Assembly (NCBI RefSeq): GCF_009901565.1
Contig: NZ_WXEW01000002.1
Location: forward strand, 124,001 to 188,000
Origin: Herbidospora solisilvae
GTDB lineage: Bacteria; Actinomycetota; Actinomycetes; Streptosporangiales; Streptosporangiaceae
DNA length: 64,000 nucleotides
Reading direction: 5' to 3'
Part shown: one piece after another, positions 10,547 to 19,790 of the stretch
How positions within the stretch are numbered: position 1 is the stretch's first letter
Layout of the letters: every line of letters starts with the position of its first letter
Made by a program: the position numbers and the translations under genes
Notes under the pieces: generated by a model
What the model was told of the DNA's origin: nothing
Database searches by the model: none
The model's input: only the letters and a program-made list of their open reading frames with translations

Positions 10547-11658
10547 CAGGCCAGTACTCCTTGTGCTCGCAGGCGGGTCGCCGTCTCTTCGGGCAGGCCC
10601 CACGCGGTCAGGTCGTCGAGGCGGGTGGCGGGGGCCAGGTCACCGGTCGCGGCGCCCAGCAGGCGGGGCGCGGGGGCCGCCTGCGCCACGCCGCCGACCT
10701 CGACGAAGGTGCCGCGCGCGACGTTGTGGGGGTGGTCGGGCGCCTCGGCCAGGTCCAGGACGGGGGAGACGCACGCGTCGGAGTCGGCGAAGACGGCCTC
10801 CCACTCGGCGCGGGTGCGCGTCTTGAACGCCTCGGTGAGCCGCTCCCTGATCTCCGGCCAGTTCCGCTGATCCTGGCTCGGCATGCCGGGCACGCCGAGA
10901 CGGGCCACCAGTTCGCCCCAGAACTGGGGTTCCAGCGCGCCGACGGCCATGTACTTCCCGTCTTTGGTCTCGTAGGTGTCGTACATCGGCGCCCCGCCGT
11001 CGAGCAGGTTCGTGCCCCTCGGCCCCCAGAAGCCCGACTGAGTGAGGGAGTAGAACATCGAGAACAGCACGGCCGCTCCGTCGACCATGGCGGCGTCGAC
11101 CACCCGGCCCCGGCCGGTGCGCTCGCGTTCGATCAGGGCGAGCAGGATGCCGTACGCGAGCATCAGCCCCCCGCCCGCGAAGTCGCCCAGGAGGTTGATC
11201 GGCGGCGTGGGCCGCTCCCCGGCCCGGCCGAGCTGGGAGAGCACCCCCGAGATGGCGACGTAGTCGATGTCGTGCCCGGCCCGGGGGGCCAGCGGGCCGT
11301 CCTGGCCCCATCCGGTCAGCCGTCCGTAGACCAGGCGCTCGTTGACGGCGTGCAGGTCGGCGGGGCCGATGCCCAGGCGTTCGGCCACGCCGGGGCGGAA
11401 GACCTCGATCACCGCGTCGGCGTGCCGGGCCAGTTCGAGGAAGGCGGCCACGCCCTCGGGCGACTTCAGGTCGAGCCCGACCGTGCGCTTCCCCCGGTCC
11501 ATCACCTCGCGCCGGGGCTTGTCGGATACGGCGGAGACCCGGTCGATCCGCAACACCGAGGCGCCGTGGTCGGCGAGCATCATCCCGGCGAACGGGCCGG
11601 GGGCGAGCCCGGCCAGTTCCAGCACCCTGATCCCGGCCAAGGGGCCGCCCGTCTCCAT
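10546..11658 (-). CDS. mcr: Alpha-methylacyl-CoA racemase (family III CoA-transferase fold)
   Basis: A 370-residue enzyme that interconverts the 2R and 2S epimers of 2-methylacyl-CoA, needed before beta-oxidation of methyl-branched fatty acids and sterol side chains. The N-terminus GPLAGIRVLELAGLAPGPFA is typical. The catalytic pair known from mycobacterial MCR is present: His129 in RAGHDIDYVA and Asp159 in INLLGDFAGGG, and the VVDAAMVDGAAVLFSMF block with conserved surroundings follows. No clear Shine-Dalgarno; a GTG two codons upstream is an alternative start. It is followed by the coupled nitroreductase gene and diverges from the hydroxyacid dehydrogenase gene. Confidence 0.9.
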   Translation of the reverse strand: METGGPLAGIRVLELAGLAPGPFAGMMLADHGASVLRIDRVSAVSDKPRREVMDRGKRTVGLDLKSPEGVAAFLELARHADAVIEVFRPGVAERLGIGPADLHAVNERLVYGRLTGWGQDGPLAPRAGHDIDYVAISGVLSQLGRAGERPTPPINLLGDFAGGGLMLAYGILLALIERERTGRGRVVDAAMVDGAAVLFSMFYSLTQSGFWGPRGTNLLDGGAPMYDTYETKDGKYMAVGALEPQFWGELVARLGVPGMPSQDQRNWPEIRERLTEAFKTRTRAEWEAVFADSDACVSPVLDLAEAPDHPHNVARGTFVEVGGVAQAAPAPRLLGAATGDLAPATRLDDLTAWGLPEETATRLRAQGVLA

Positions 11659-11743
11659 GGTCACGAGGGTCAGTAGAACAACATTCGGCAACGACTCGCA
11701 ACCCGGTCGTGGCGTGTCGGGCGCGGCATGGCAGGCTGAGCGC

Positions 11744-12727
11744 ATGACCGACTTAGGGCGTCCCTGGCGGTTGCTGGCGCTGCCGCCGCTGCCCGCCGAC
11801 GCGGTTCGCGGGCTCCTGTCGGGTCTGGGCGACCGGATCGACGTCGTCACCCCCGCGAGCAGGGACCGGGCCGCCGTGCTCGACCTGCTGCCCGAGGCCG
11901 AGATCGTCGTCGGCGACTGGAGTTCCCAGCTCGTGCTGGACGCCGAGGCGGTGGCGCGCGCGCCGAAGCTGGCGTTCGTCCAGCAGCCCGCCGTCGGGGT
12001 CGACGGGCACGACCTCGCCGCGCTCGCCGACGCCGGGGTGCCGCTGGCCAACACGGCCGGAGTGAACGCCATCGCGGTCGCCGAATGGTGCGTCGCGTCG
12101 GCGTTCGCGCTGGTCCGGCGGCTCGTTCAGGGCGACGCGGCGGTGCGGGCGGGCGACTGGCCGCAGCTCACCCTCCAGCCGAGGGAGTTGTCGTCGTGCA
12201 AGGTCGGCCTGGTCGGGTTCGGACCGATAGGCGCGGCCTGCGCCCGGATGTTCGGGGCGATGGGCTGCGAGGTGGCCTACTGGTCGCGCTCTCCCAGGCA
12301 GGAGACCTACGGTGCCGCCTACCAGGACCTCGACCAGCTCGTCGCCACCAGTGACATCGTGGTGATCGTCGTGGCGCTGACCGACGACACGCGGGGCCTG
12401 TTCGATGCAGACCGGCTGGCGGCGATGAAGCCCGGCTCGTTCCTGGTCAACGCGGCCCGGGGCGGGATCGTCGACGAGAAGGCGCTGATCGAGGCGGGCA
12501 ACCTCGCCGGGGTGGCGCTCGACGTGTTCACCACCGAGCCCCTGCCGCTCGACGACCCGCTGCGGTCGGACGACCGGATCCTGCTGTCACCGCACGCCGC
12601 CGGGGTGACCCCGCAGTCGACCACCCGGCTCGTCCAGTGTGTGGTCGGGAACCTCGCGGCGGCCGTCGGCGGAGCGCCCGTCATCAACGTGGTGAACGGA
12701 GTGAATCCCGTCGTAAAACGCCGTTGA
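11744..12727 (+). CDS. D-isomer-specific 2-hydroxyacid dehydrogenase
   Basis: A 327-residue NAD(P)-dependent dehydrogenase of the D-2-hydroxyacid family. The Rossmann dinucleotide loop is KVGLVGFGPIGAACARMFG in the middle third; the catalytic Arg lies in NAARGGIVDEKAL, the Glu in DVFTTEPLP and the His in LLSPHAAGVTPQS. The N-terminal substrate domain contains FVQQPAVGVDGHDL. The exact substrate (phosphoglycerate, glyoxylate or a hydroxy-branched acid) is undetermined; the length excludes the long PGDH form with a regulatory domain. No Shine-Dalgarno; CAGGCT ends six bases before the ATG, compatible with a leaderless message. Confidence 0.85.
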   Translation: MTDLGRPWRLLALPPLPADAVRGLLSGLGDRIDVVTPASRDRAAVLDLLPEAEIVVGDWSSQLVLDAEAVARAPKLAFVQQPAVGVDGHDLAALADAGVPLANTAGVNAIAVAEWCVASAFALVRRLVQGDAAVRAGDWPQLTLQPRELSSCKVGLVGFGPIGAACARMFGAMGCEVAYWSRSPRQETYGAAYQDLDQLVATSDIVVIVVALTDDTRGLFDADRLAAMKPGSFLVNAARGGIVDEKALIEAGNLAGVALDVFTTEPLPLDDPLRSDDRILLSPHAAGVTPQSTTRLVQCVVGNLAAAVGGAPVINVVNGVNPVVKRR

Positions 12728-12841
12728 CCAGGTGTGGACAGTTTTCCGGTGCTTAACGTGTCGAGTCTGGTATGCGGGGGTTTAGGGGGATATGGTGCGC
12801 TTGGGAAGATCTCTATCACGACTACATATGGGGGTGGCGTC

Positions 12842-14212
12842 ATGCCCGAGCGCATGACCAGTATGACCACCCATAGGAGAGCGGTCGAGCAGATTCGCGA
12901 CTCCTACGCGGCGATTCCCGACGGCTCGGCCCCACGACTGGCCAAAGCCACCACGAACCTCTTCCGTTTCCGTGAGCCGGCCCACGGGGCCAAGCTCTCG
13001 GCACGCGATCTCGACCAGGTCATCAGCGTCGACCCCGAGACGATGACCGCCGAGGTCCAGGGCATGACGACGTACGAGGACCTCGTCGACGCCACCCTGC
13101 CCCACGGCCTGATGCCCTTCGTGGTGCCGCAGCTCAAGACGATCACGCTGGGGGGCGCGGTCACCGGGCTCGGCATCGAGTCCACGAGCTTCAAGGACGG
13201 CCTGCCCCACGAATCCGTGGAGGAGCTGGAGATCCTCACGGGTGACGGGCGCATCCTCGTCGCGCGTGCGGACAACGAGTACGCGGACCTCTTCAACGCC
13301 TTCCCGAACTCCTACGGAACGCTCGGCTACGCCCTGCGCATCAAGATCAGGCTCGCGCCGGTCAAGCCGTACGTGAAACTCACGCACCTGCGCTTCACCG
13401 ACGCGGCCAAGTGCATGCTGGCCATGCAGGAGATCTGCGACCGGCGGGAGCACGAGGGCGAGAAGGTCGACTTCGTCGACGGCACCTACCACTCGCCCGA
13501 CGAGATGTACATCACCGTCGGCACCTTCGCCGACCGCGCGCCCTACGCATCCGACTACACCGGCATGCGCATCTACTGGCAGTCGATGCGCAGCCGCAGC
13601 CGCGACTGGCTGACCGTGCGCGACTACCTCTGGCGCTGGGACACCGACTGGTTCTGGTGCTCCCGCGCGTTCGGCGTCCAGCAGCCGCTGGTGCGATCCC
13701 TGATGCCCAAGCGCTGGATGCGGTCCGACGTCTACCGCAAGCTGGTCGGGCTCGACCAGCGTCATGGCATCACCGCCCGAATCGACCGCTGGCGGGGCAA
13801 CCCCCCGCAGGAGTCGGTGATCCAGGACATCGAGGTGCCGATCGATCGCGGCGCCGAGTTCCTGGACTTCTATGTCAACCACGTCGGGATGACCCCCGTG
13901 TGGATGTGCCCCCTCAGGGCGACACGCGACTGGTCGCTCTATCCGCTGGAGACCGGTCGCCTCTACGTGAACTTCGGATTCTGGGGCATGGTGGCCCTGC
14001 CCCGGGGCCAGCAGGACGGCTACTACAACCGCGCGATCGAGCAGGCCGTCCACCAGCTCGAAGGGCACAAATCCCTCTACTCGTCGTCCTACTACGAACG
14101 CGAGGAGTTCTGGGAGTTCTACAACGGGGAGGCCTACTGGCCGGTCAAGCGGGCGTACGACCCCGGAGGTCGGCTGCTTGACCTGTATGAGAAGTGTGTA
14201 CGGGGAAGGTGA
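12842..14212 (+). CDS. tmsA: FAD-binding reductase of 10-methyl fatty acid synthesis (TmsA/BfaA-like)
   Basis: A 456-residue FAD-linked oxidoreductase of the VAO/DHCR24 type. The FAD_binding_4 region includes the ISVDPETMTAEVQGMTTYED strand block and the LKTITLGGAVTGLGIESTSF loop. In mycobacteria and corynebacteria the paired genes tmsA/tmsB (bfaA/bfaB) make tuberculostearic-type 10-methyl fatty acids: the methyltransferase adds a methylene group to oleoyl phospholipid and this enzyme reduces it. The assignment rests on this recognised domain plus the following gene, eight bases downstream. The ATG follows GGGGGTGG at a five-base spacing; two in-frame ATGs shortly after are alternatives. Confidence 0.85.
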   Translation: MPERMTSMTTHRRAVEQIRDSYAAIPDGSAPRLAKATTNLFRFREPAHGAKLSARDLDQVISVDPETMTAEVQGMTTYEDLVDATLPHGLMPFVVPQLKTITLGGAVTGLGIESTSFKDGLPHESVEELEILTGDGRILVARADNEYADLFNAFPNSYGTLGYALRIKIRLAPVKPYVKLTHLRFTDAAKCMLAMQEICDRREHEGEKVDFVDGTYHSPDEMYITVGTFADRAPYASDYTGMRIYWQSMRSRSRDWLTVRDYLWRWDTDWFWCSRAFGVQQPLVRSLMPKRWMRSDVYRKLVGLDQRHGITARIDRWRGNPPQESVIQDIEVPIDRGAEFLDFYVNHVGMTPVWMCPLRATRDWSLYPLETGRLYVNFGFWGMVALPRGQQDGYYNRAIEQAVHQLEGHKSLYSSSYYEREEFWEFYNGEAYWPVKRAYDPGGRLLDLYEKCVRGR

Positions 14213-14219
14213 TGCACGC

Positions 14220-15479
14220 ATGACACTCGCCGAGATCTTCGAGAAGGTCGTCGGCACGGGAGCCGGCATCGAGTTCCACGCCTACGACGGGAGCAAGGCG
14301 GGCCCGTCGTCGGCCGACATCCGGATCGAGGTCAAGTCTCCCGTCGCGGTGGCCTACCTCGCGCAGGCCCCCGGCGAAATGGGGCTGGCAAGGGCGTATG
14401 TATCCGGGCACCTCGACGTGCACGGCGACATGTATACGCTGCTCGACCGGATGTGGTCGCTCACGATCAACGATCTGCCGCTTTCGGAGAAGGTCGCCGC
14501 CATCCGGGCCCTCGGGCCCAAGCCGCTGCTCATGCGGGTGCCGCTGCCCCCGCAGGAGGTGCGGCGGTCGGCGATGGCCAAACTCGGCAGCCGGCACGCC
14601 AAACAGCGTGACGCCGAGGCCATCCACCACCACTACGACGTGTCCAACACGTTCTACGAATGGGTGCTCGGCCCTTCGATGGCGTACACCTGCGCGGTCT
14701 ACCCGCGTCAGGACAGCACGCTGGAGGAGGCGCAGTTCGCCAAGTTCGACCTGGTCGCCAAGAAGCTCGACCTGAAGCCCGGCATGCGGCTGCTCGACGT
14801 GGGCTGCGGCTGGGGCAGCATGGTCCGCCACGCGGCCAAGGAGTACGGAGTGAAGGCGCTCGGCGTGACGCTGTCGAAGCAGCAGGCCGAGTGGGCGCAG
14901 AAGGCCATCGCGGAAGAAGGCCTCGGAGACCTCGCTGAGGTGCGATTCTCCGACTACCGCGACGTACCGGAAGGCGACTTCGATGTGGTCAGCTCCATCG
15001 GTCTCACGGAGCACATCGGCGCCAACCAGCTGAAGAGCTACTTCTCATTCCTGTACGGCAAACTCAAGCCGGGCGGCAGGCTGCTCAACCACTGCATCAC
15101 CCGCCCGTCCGGAAAAGAACGCTCCATCAACCGCACCGGCTTCATCAACCGCTACGTCTTCCCCGACGGGGAACTCGAGTCGGTCGGCACGCTGGTCCGC
15201 GAGATGGAGGACCTCGGTTACGAGATCCGCCACGAGGAGAACCTGCGCGAGCACTACGCGCTGACCCTCCGCGACTGGTGCAGGAACCTCGACGACCACT
15301 GGGACGAGGCCGTGGCCGAGGTCGGCCAGGGCACCGCCCGCGTGTGGCGTCTCTACATGGCCGGCTGCATCGTCGGCTTCGAACGCAACAAGGTCCAGCT
15401 CCACCAGGTGCTCGGCGTCAAGCTCGGTGAGGACCGCAAGTCCCACGTGGCGCTCCGGCCCGCGCTGAACTGGCCCTGA
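14220..15479 (+). CDS. tmsB: SAM-dependent fatty-acid methyltransferase (TmsB/BfaB-like)
   Basis: A 419-residue methyltransferase of the cyclopropane-fatty-acid synthase family. Signatures: EAIHHHYDVSNTFYEWVLG, the YTCAVYPRQDSTLEEAQ segment, the SAM-binding loop RLLDVGCGWGSMVRHAA, then SIGLTEHIG and GGRLLNHCITRP. It is paired with TmsA to form 10-methyl stearate-type chains on membrane phospholipid; the 10-methylene product is the substrate of TmsA. GGGGAAGGTG lies about nine bases before the ATG. The gene ends at a strong intrinsic terminator, so tmsA-tmsB is a two-gene unit. Confidence 0.87.
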   Translation: MTLAEIFEKVVGTGAGIEFHAYDGSKAGPSSADIRIEVKSPVAVAYLAQAPGEMGLARAYVSGHLDVHGDMYTLLDRMWSLTINDLPLSEKVAAIRALGPKPLLMRVPLPPQEVRRSAMAKLGSRHAKQRDAEAIHHHYDVSNTFYEWVLGPSMAYTCAVYPRQDSTLEEAQFAKFDLVAKKLDLKPGMRLLDVGCGWGSMVRHAAKEYGVKALGVTLSKQQAEWAQKAIAEEGLGDLAEVRFSDYRDVPEGDFDVVSSIGLTEHIGANQLKSYFSFLYGKLKPGGRLLNHCITRPSGKERSINRTGFINRYVFPDGELESVGTLVREMEDLGYEIRHEENLREHYALTLRDWCRNLDDHWDEAVAEVGQGTARVWRLYMAGCIVGFERNKVQLHQVLGVKLGEDRKSHVALRPALNWP

Positions 15480-15492
15480 TCGTACAAACAAG

Positions 15493-15524
15493 AAGACCCC
15501 CGGGCTGCGACGCCCGGGGGTCTT
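15493..15524 (+). terminator. Intrinsic terminator after tmsB
   Basis: A perfect 13-bp stem (AAGACCCCCGGGC pairing with GCCCGGGGGTCTT) with a six-base loop, running into TTTCCTT. It is close to symmetric and may also stop leftward transcription. Confidence 0.9.
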
Positions 15525-15533
15525 TCCTTATCT

Positions 15534-18041
15534 CTAGGAGTTCAGGCTCACCTTGATGATGCGGTCGGCGCCGTCGGGCTGGCCGCCGTTGTCGTCGGCG
15601 TTGCTGGTGGTGATCCAGATCGCCTGCTCGTCGGGCACCCGCTCGACCGCGCGCAGGCGGCCGTAGGTGTCGGTGAAGTGGGCGACCGGGTCGCCCGCCT
15701 CGGTGCCGGTGAGCGGGATCGCGTAGAGCCGCTTGCCGCGCAGCGCCGCCATGTAGACGACGTCGTCGACGATCGTGATGCCGCTCGGCGACGCCTCGGA
15801 CGTCGACCACGTCTTCTTCGGGTTGGTCATGCCCGGCTCGTCACACGGGCCCTCGCACGTGGGCCAGCCGTAGTTCTTGCCCGGCTCGATCAGGTTGAGC
15901 TCGTCGGTCGAGCTCGCGCCCAGCTCGGCCGACCACAGGCGGCCCTCGGAGTCCCAGGCCAGGCCCTGCGCGTTGCGGTGGCCCAGCGAGTAGACGCGGG
16001 ACCCGTCGGGGTTGCCCTCGGCGGCCTCGCCGGTCTTGGTGATGCGCAGGATCTTGCCGTTCAGCGAGTTCGGGTCCTGCGACAGGCTGGTCTCCTGCGC
16101 GTCTCCGGTGGAGACGTAGAGGAACCCGTCGGGGCCGAACTTCAGCCGGCCGCCGTTGTGGTAGGTGCTCTTCTTGATCCCGGTCAGGATCGGCGTGTAC
16201 GCCGACAACGACGTGCCGTCGTACTCCATCTTCGCGACGCGGTTGCCGTCGGACGAGGAGTGCATGAAGAACACCTCCTTGTCGCCGTCGCCGTTCCACC
16301 CCGGCGAGAAGGCCACGCCCATCAGGCCGCCCTCACCACCGGTCCGCACCGACTCCGGCACGGTTCCGGCCTCGGTCCGGGTGCCGTCCTTGTTCACGCG
16401 GAAGACCTTGAAGCTGTCCCGCTCGGTGACCAGCGCGAAGTCGCCGGTGGGCGACCAGGCGACGTCCCAGGGGACGGTCCACTGCTCGGAGACCACCTCG
16501 GGCGTCCCGGGCGCGCCACCGCCGCCGCCGGGGGCGGTGGGCGTGGGCGTCGGGGTGGGCTCGACGGTCGGCGTCGGGTCCACGGTCGGGGTCGGCTCAA
16601 CGGTCGGGGTCGGCTCAACGGTCGGCGTCGGGTCCACGGTCGGTGTCTCGACGGGAGGGGTCGGCTCGGGCGTCGGGCTTTCCGCTGGAGGAGTGGGCTC
16701 GGGGGTCGGAGTCGCCGGAGGCGTCTCGACCGGGGGAGTGGTGCAGGTCGGCGTCGGCGTGGGGGTGACCGGCGTCGTCGGCGTCTCGGAGACGGTCGGC
16801 AGGCTGGTCGGCGTCTCGGAGGGAGTGACCGACGGGCTCGGCTCCGGCGTCGGCTCCGGCGTCGTGAACGTCGTCATGGTCTCGGCCACGGCGGTCTCCG
16901 CCGGGACGGCCGGACACGGCGGCGGCGGAGTGCAGGTGGGCGTCGCGGTCGGCGTGACCGTCAGGGACGGCGTCGGCTCCGACGGCCCGCTCGACGGGGT
17001 CGGGGTCGGGATGTCCGGCGTCGGCGCCGGGTCCTCGGGGAAGCCCGGCGGCGTCGGCTCCGGCGTCGGGACCGGCGTCGTGGGCTGCGGGAATCCGGGC
17101 GCCGTGTCAATCGGCCGGACGACCTCCAGGTCGCACGGCGGCGGCGGTGTGCAGGTCACGGTCGGCGTCGGCTCCGGGGCGGGCGGCACGCTCTCGCTCG
17201 GTGTCGGCAGCGGGCCCGTGGTCGCCTCGGTCTGCGTGCGCGCGGCCACATCCGGCATCGCGGCGGGCGTCTCAGAGGGCGTCTCAGAGGGCGTCACGGA
17301 GGGCGTCACGGAGGGGATCGCGGTCGGGGTCTCCGACGGCGGGACCGAGGGGGTGGGGTCCGGGCTCCAGGTCGGGCACGGTTCCGGGACGACGCAGCCG
17401 TCGTCGGGCGGGGTCGGCTCCGGTGCGGGAGGCGGGGTCTCGCCGCCGGGCGGCATCGGGCTGACGCACGGCGTCGGCGTGGGCTCCGGTTCCGGCGTCG
17501 GCTCAGGCGTGGGTTCCGCCGTGGGCGGGGCCGTGGGCGCCGGGGCGACCGGGAACAGGGTGATGCTGTCGAGGTGGGGATTGCCCCGCCTCGTGGTGGC
17601 CACGATCCGGATCGACGACTCGCCCTCGGGCAGGTCGACCGCCAGGGCGAGGGTGCGCCACCAGCGGGACGGCCGGAACCGCACGTCCTCGGCGACGACC
17701 TCCTCGTTCACGACGAGGTCGGCCTGGAGGGTGCGGCTGATCAGATAGCGGATGTGGACGTGGTTGTTCCCCGCCGCCAGCGGGGTGACCGTCCACTCGA
17801 CGAAGTTGCCGCGGCGGTCGGCGCCGTTGACGTAACCACGCCCGGTGTATCCCCAGACGCGTTTCTGGACCACGCCACGGGATATGGCGGCCGTCTCGGC
17901 CTCGTACCGGATTCCCTTCACATAAGGTGTCGTGCGTTTCGGTGGGGTCTGCGTACTGGCCGTGGACACGGGCACCATCACCGACCCGGTGATGAGTGCG
18001 CCGGTCACGAGCAGCAGTAACGAACCGGTGAGCGCGCGCAT
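15534..18041 (-). CDS. Secreted PQQ-type sugar dehydrogenase with N-terminal carbohydrate-binding domain
   Basis: An 835-residue exported protein. Residues 1-30 form a signal peptide. Residues about 40-168 are a beta-sandwich resembling CBM6/35 modules ([13 protein letters not shown], then the [20 protein letters not shown] end). A proline/threonine/glutamate linker of about 340 residues follows, with many PTPEPTP and PTVEPT units. The last 322 residues are a glucose/sorbosone dehydrogenase six-bladed propeller: [27 protein letters not shown], the [20 protein letters not shown] motif with the catalytic-type His, [10 protein letters not shown] and NYGWP. It should oxidise sugars or polysaccharide ends outside the cell with PQQ. 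The ATG at 18041 is preferred because GGGGAG lies 10 bases upstream; an ATG at 18062 would overlap that site. Confidence 0.85.
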   Translation of the reverse strand: MRALTGSLLLLVTGALITGSVMVPVSTASTQTPPKRTTPYVKGIRYEAETAAISRGVVQKRVWGYTGRGYVNGADRRGNFVEWTVTPLAAGNNHVHIRYLISRTLQADLVVNEEVVAEDVRFRPSRWWRTLALAVDLPEGESSIRIVATTRRGNPHLDSITLFPVAPAPTAPPTAEPTPEPTPEPEPTPTPCVSPMPPGGETPPPAPEPTPPDDGCVVPEPCPTWSPDPTPSVPPSETPTAIPSVTPSVTPSETPSETPAAMPDVAARTQTEATTGPLPTPSESVPPAPEPTPTVTCTPPPPCDLEVVRPIDTAPGFPQPTTPVPTPEPTPPGFPEDPAPTPDIPTPTPSSGPSEPTPSLTVTPTATPTCTPPPPCPAVPAETAVAETMTTFTTPEPTPEPSPSVTPSETPTSLPTVSETPTTPVTPTPTPTCTTPPVETPPATPTPEPTPPAESPTPEPTPPVETPTVDPTPTVEPTPTVEPTPTVDPTPTVEPTPTPTPTAPGGGGGAPGTPEVVSEQWTVPWDVAWSPTGDFALVTERDSFKVFRVNKDGTRTEAGTVPESVRTGGEGGLMGVAFSPGWNGDGDKEVFFMHSSSDGNRVAKMEYDGTSLSAYTPILTGIKKSTYHNGGRLKFGPDGFLYVSTGDAQETSLSQDPNSLNGKILRITKTGEAAEGNPDGSRVYSLGHRNAQGLAWDSEGRLWSAELGASSTDELNLIEPGKNYGWPTCEGPCDEPGMTNPKKTWSTSEASPSGITIVDDVVYMAALRGKRLYAIPLTGTEAGDPVAHFTDTYGRLRAVERVPDEQAIWITTSNADDNGGQPDGADRIIKVSLNS
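16555..16655 (-). repeat. Tandem 18-base repeats encoding [12 protein letters not shown]
   Basis: Within the linker of the sugar dehydrogenase, a six-codon unit reading Pro-Thr-Val-(Glu/Asp)-Pro-Thr is repeated about five times with near-identical DNA. It makes an extended, likely O-glycosylated spacer and is prone to copy-number change. Confidence 0.7.
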
Positions 18042-18132
18042 GGAGTTGTCTCTCCCCGACATCGACTACGGCGGCACGCGCGCTCCCTACCCGCTTCGCC
18101 AGGACGGAATCATCCAAAATCCGGCACTGTAC

Positions 18133-18161
18133 GGCCGCGCCGGAACGGAACCGGCGCGGCC
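18133..18161 (-). terminator. Hairpin after the acyl-CoA ligase gene
   Basis: A perfect 11-bp inverted repeat (GGCCGCGCCGG / CCGGCGCGGCC) with a seven-base loop, starting 12 bases past the stop codon. There is no T-run, so termination is likely but not certain. Confidence 0.5.
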
Positions 18162-18172
18162 CGCGGTGCGTC

Positions 18173-19696
18173 TCAGCGCAGCTCGCGCTTCAGGATCTTG
18201 CCCGTCGCGGTCATCGGGAGGGCGTCGCGGAACTCGACGACGCGGGGGTACTTGTACTGCGCCATCATCTCCTTCCCCCACTGGACCAGCGCCTCCTCCG
18301 TGACAGTGGCCCCGGGTTTGAGGATGACGTAGGCCTTGATCTCCTCGCCCAGCGACTCGTGGGCGACGCCGACGACGGCGGCCAGCGAGACGGCCTCGTG
18401 GGTCATCAGCACCTCCTCGATCTCCCGCGGATAGACGTTGAAACCGCCACGGATGATCATGTCCTTGGCGCGGTCGACGATGAAGTAGTAGCCGTCCTCG
18501 TCGCGGGTGGCGATGTCGCCGGTGCGGAACCAGCCGTCGTTCATCACCTCGGCGGTCGCCTCGGGCCGGTTGTAGTAGCCCTTCATGACGTTGTGGCCGC
18601 GGATGGCGATCTCGCCGATCTCCTCGGCGGTGTTCCAGGCGGCGTCGATGAGCTTCATCTCGACGCCCCAGATCGGGGTGCCGATCGAGCCGGCCTTGGC
18701 GACCTTGCCCGGCTGGTTGAACGAGGCGACGGGGGAGGTCTCCGAGAGCCCGTACCCCTCCAGGATCGGCGTCGAGAAGGTGGTCTCGAAGTCCTTCAGC
18801 ACCTCGACCGGCAGCGCCGCGCCGCCCGAGCAGGCGGTCTTCAGCGTGGTGGGCACCTGCCCGCCACCGGCGTGGACGGTCGTCAGCAGCGCCCAGTACA
18901 TGGTGGGCACCCCGGCGAACAGGGTGACGCCCTCGGCGTTCATCAGCCGCAGCGCCTCGACCGGCTCGAACCGGGGCAGCAGCACCAGCGTGGCCCGCCG
19001 CCGGAAGCCGCCGTTCATGACGACGGTCTGGCCGAACGAGTGGAACAGCGGCAGCGTCGCCAGATAGACGTCGTCGCCCGCCGAGGGGAACATCGTGTCG
19101 GCCACCATGGCGTTGAGCAGCATGTTCTGGTGGCTGAGCTCGGCGCCCTTGGGCTGCCCGGTGGTGCCGCTCGTGTAGAGGATGACCGCGGTGTCCGACG
19201 GGTCGGTCTGGACGGGCTCGAACTCCCCGCTCATCCCGCCGAGGGCGGCCCAGATGGTCTCGCCGAACTCCGACTCCGTGGCCAGCGGCGTCGCGGGCAG
19301 CACGAAGAACATCTCCGCGCCGGACGCCTCGAACCCGGCCCTGCCACGCTCGCCGAGGGGCAGTTCGGGGGTGCCCTCGAAGCAGAAGAACGCCTTGGCG
19401 TCCGAGTCGTCGAGGTGGTAGGCGATCTCGCGCCCCTGCAACAACACGTTCAGCGGTACGACCGTCGCCCCCGCCTTCAGGATGCCGAAGTAGACGAACG
19501 GGAAGTAGGGGGAGTTGGGGCACGCGAGGGCGACCTTGTCACCCCGCCCGACGCCACGCGACACCAGCAGGTTGGCCACCTGGTTGGCCACGGTGTTCAC
19601 GAACGAATAGGACAACCGCAGGTCACCGAAGACGACGGCGGTGCGGTCGGGCGCCTCCCGGGCGCTGTCCTCCAGCACGATCGACAGGTTGAGCAT
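18173..19696 (-). CDS. Long-chain fatty-acid-CoA ligase (acyl-AMP synthetase)
   Basis: A 507-residue ANL-superfamily enzyme that activates a carboxylic acid to acyl-AMP and then acyl-CoA. Motifs in order: the P-loop YTSGTTGQPKGAELSH, the A5 motif YGLSETSP, the A7 aspartate in TGDIATRDEDGYYFIVDRAK, the hinge region IIRGGFNVYPREIEEVL and the A10 lysine in PMTATGKILKRELR. The chain-length preference cannot be read. The ATG of MLNLSIVLED is used because AGGA is nine bases upstream; an ATG three codons earlier is less well placed. It diverges from the GMC oxidoreductase gene across a 16-bp palindrome. Confidence 0.9.
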   Translation of the reverse strand: MLNLSIVLEDSAREAPDRTAVVFGDLRLSYSFVNTVANQVANLLVSRGVGRGDKVALACPNSPYFPFVYFGILKAGATVVPLNVLLQGREIAYHLDDSDAKAFFCFEGTPELPLGERGRAGFEASGAEMFFVLPATPLATESEFGETIWAALGGMSGEFEPVQTDPSDTAVILYTSGTTGQPKGAELSHQNMLLNAMVADTMFPSAGDDVYLATLPLFHSFGQTVVMNGGFRRRATLVLLPRFEPVEALRLMNAEGVTLFAGVPTMYWALLTTVHAGGGQVPTTLKTACSGGAALPVEVLKDFETTFSTPILEGYGLSETSPVASFNQPGKVAKAGSIGTPIWGVEMKLIDAAWNTAEEIGEIAIRGHNVMKGYYNRPEATAEVMNDGWFRTGDIATRDEDGYYFIVDRAKDMIIRGGFNVYPREIEEVLMTHEAVSLAAVVGVAHESLGEEIKAYVILKPGATVTEEALVQWGKEMMAQYKYPRVVEFRDALPMTATGKILKRELR

Positions 19697-19724
19697 GGGC
19701 CACATCCTCGTTGGGGGATCGACA

Positions 19725-19740
19725 TACCTACCGGTACGTA
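19725..19740. promoter_or_regulatory. Palindromic operator candidate between acyl-CoA ligase and GMC genes
   Basis: TACCTACCGGTACGTA is a 16-base palindrome with one mismatched pair, centred on CCGG, in the divergent gap. It has the size and form of TetR-family operators, which often control lipid genes in actinobacteria. No regulator gene is nearby. Confidence 0.5.
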
Positions 19741-19790
19741 GCTCACCTTAAAACCTTGTCGGGCCGGGGTGTGAGGAGTAAGTACGAGGG

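Noticed and set aside
16165-17748. Long rightward frame rich in Gly and Val opposite the sugar dehydrogenase linker
   Set aside because: It is the reverse reading of the repetitive Pro/Thr/Glu linker; no ribosome site, no domain, and its composition follows from the repeat.
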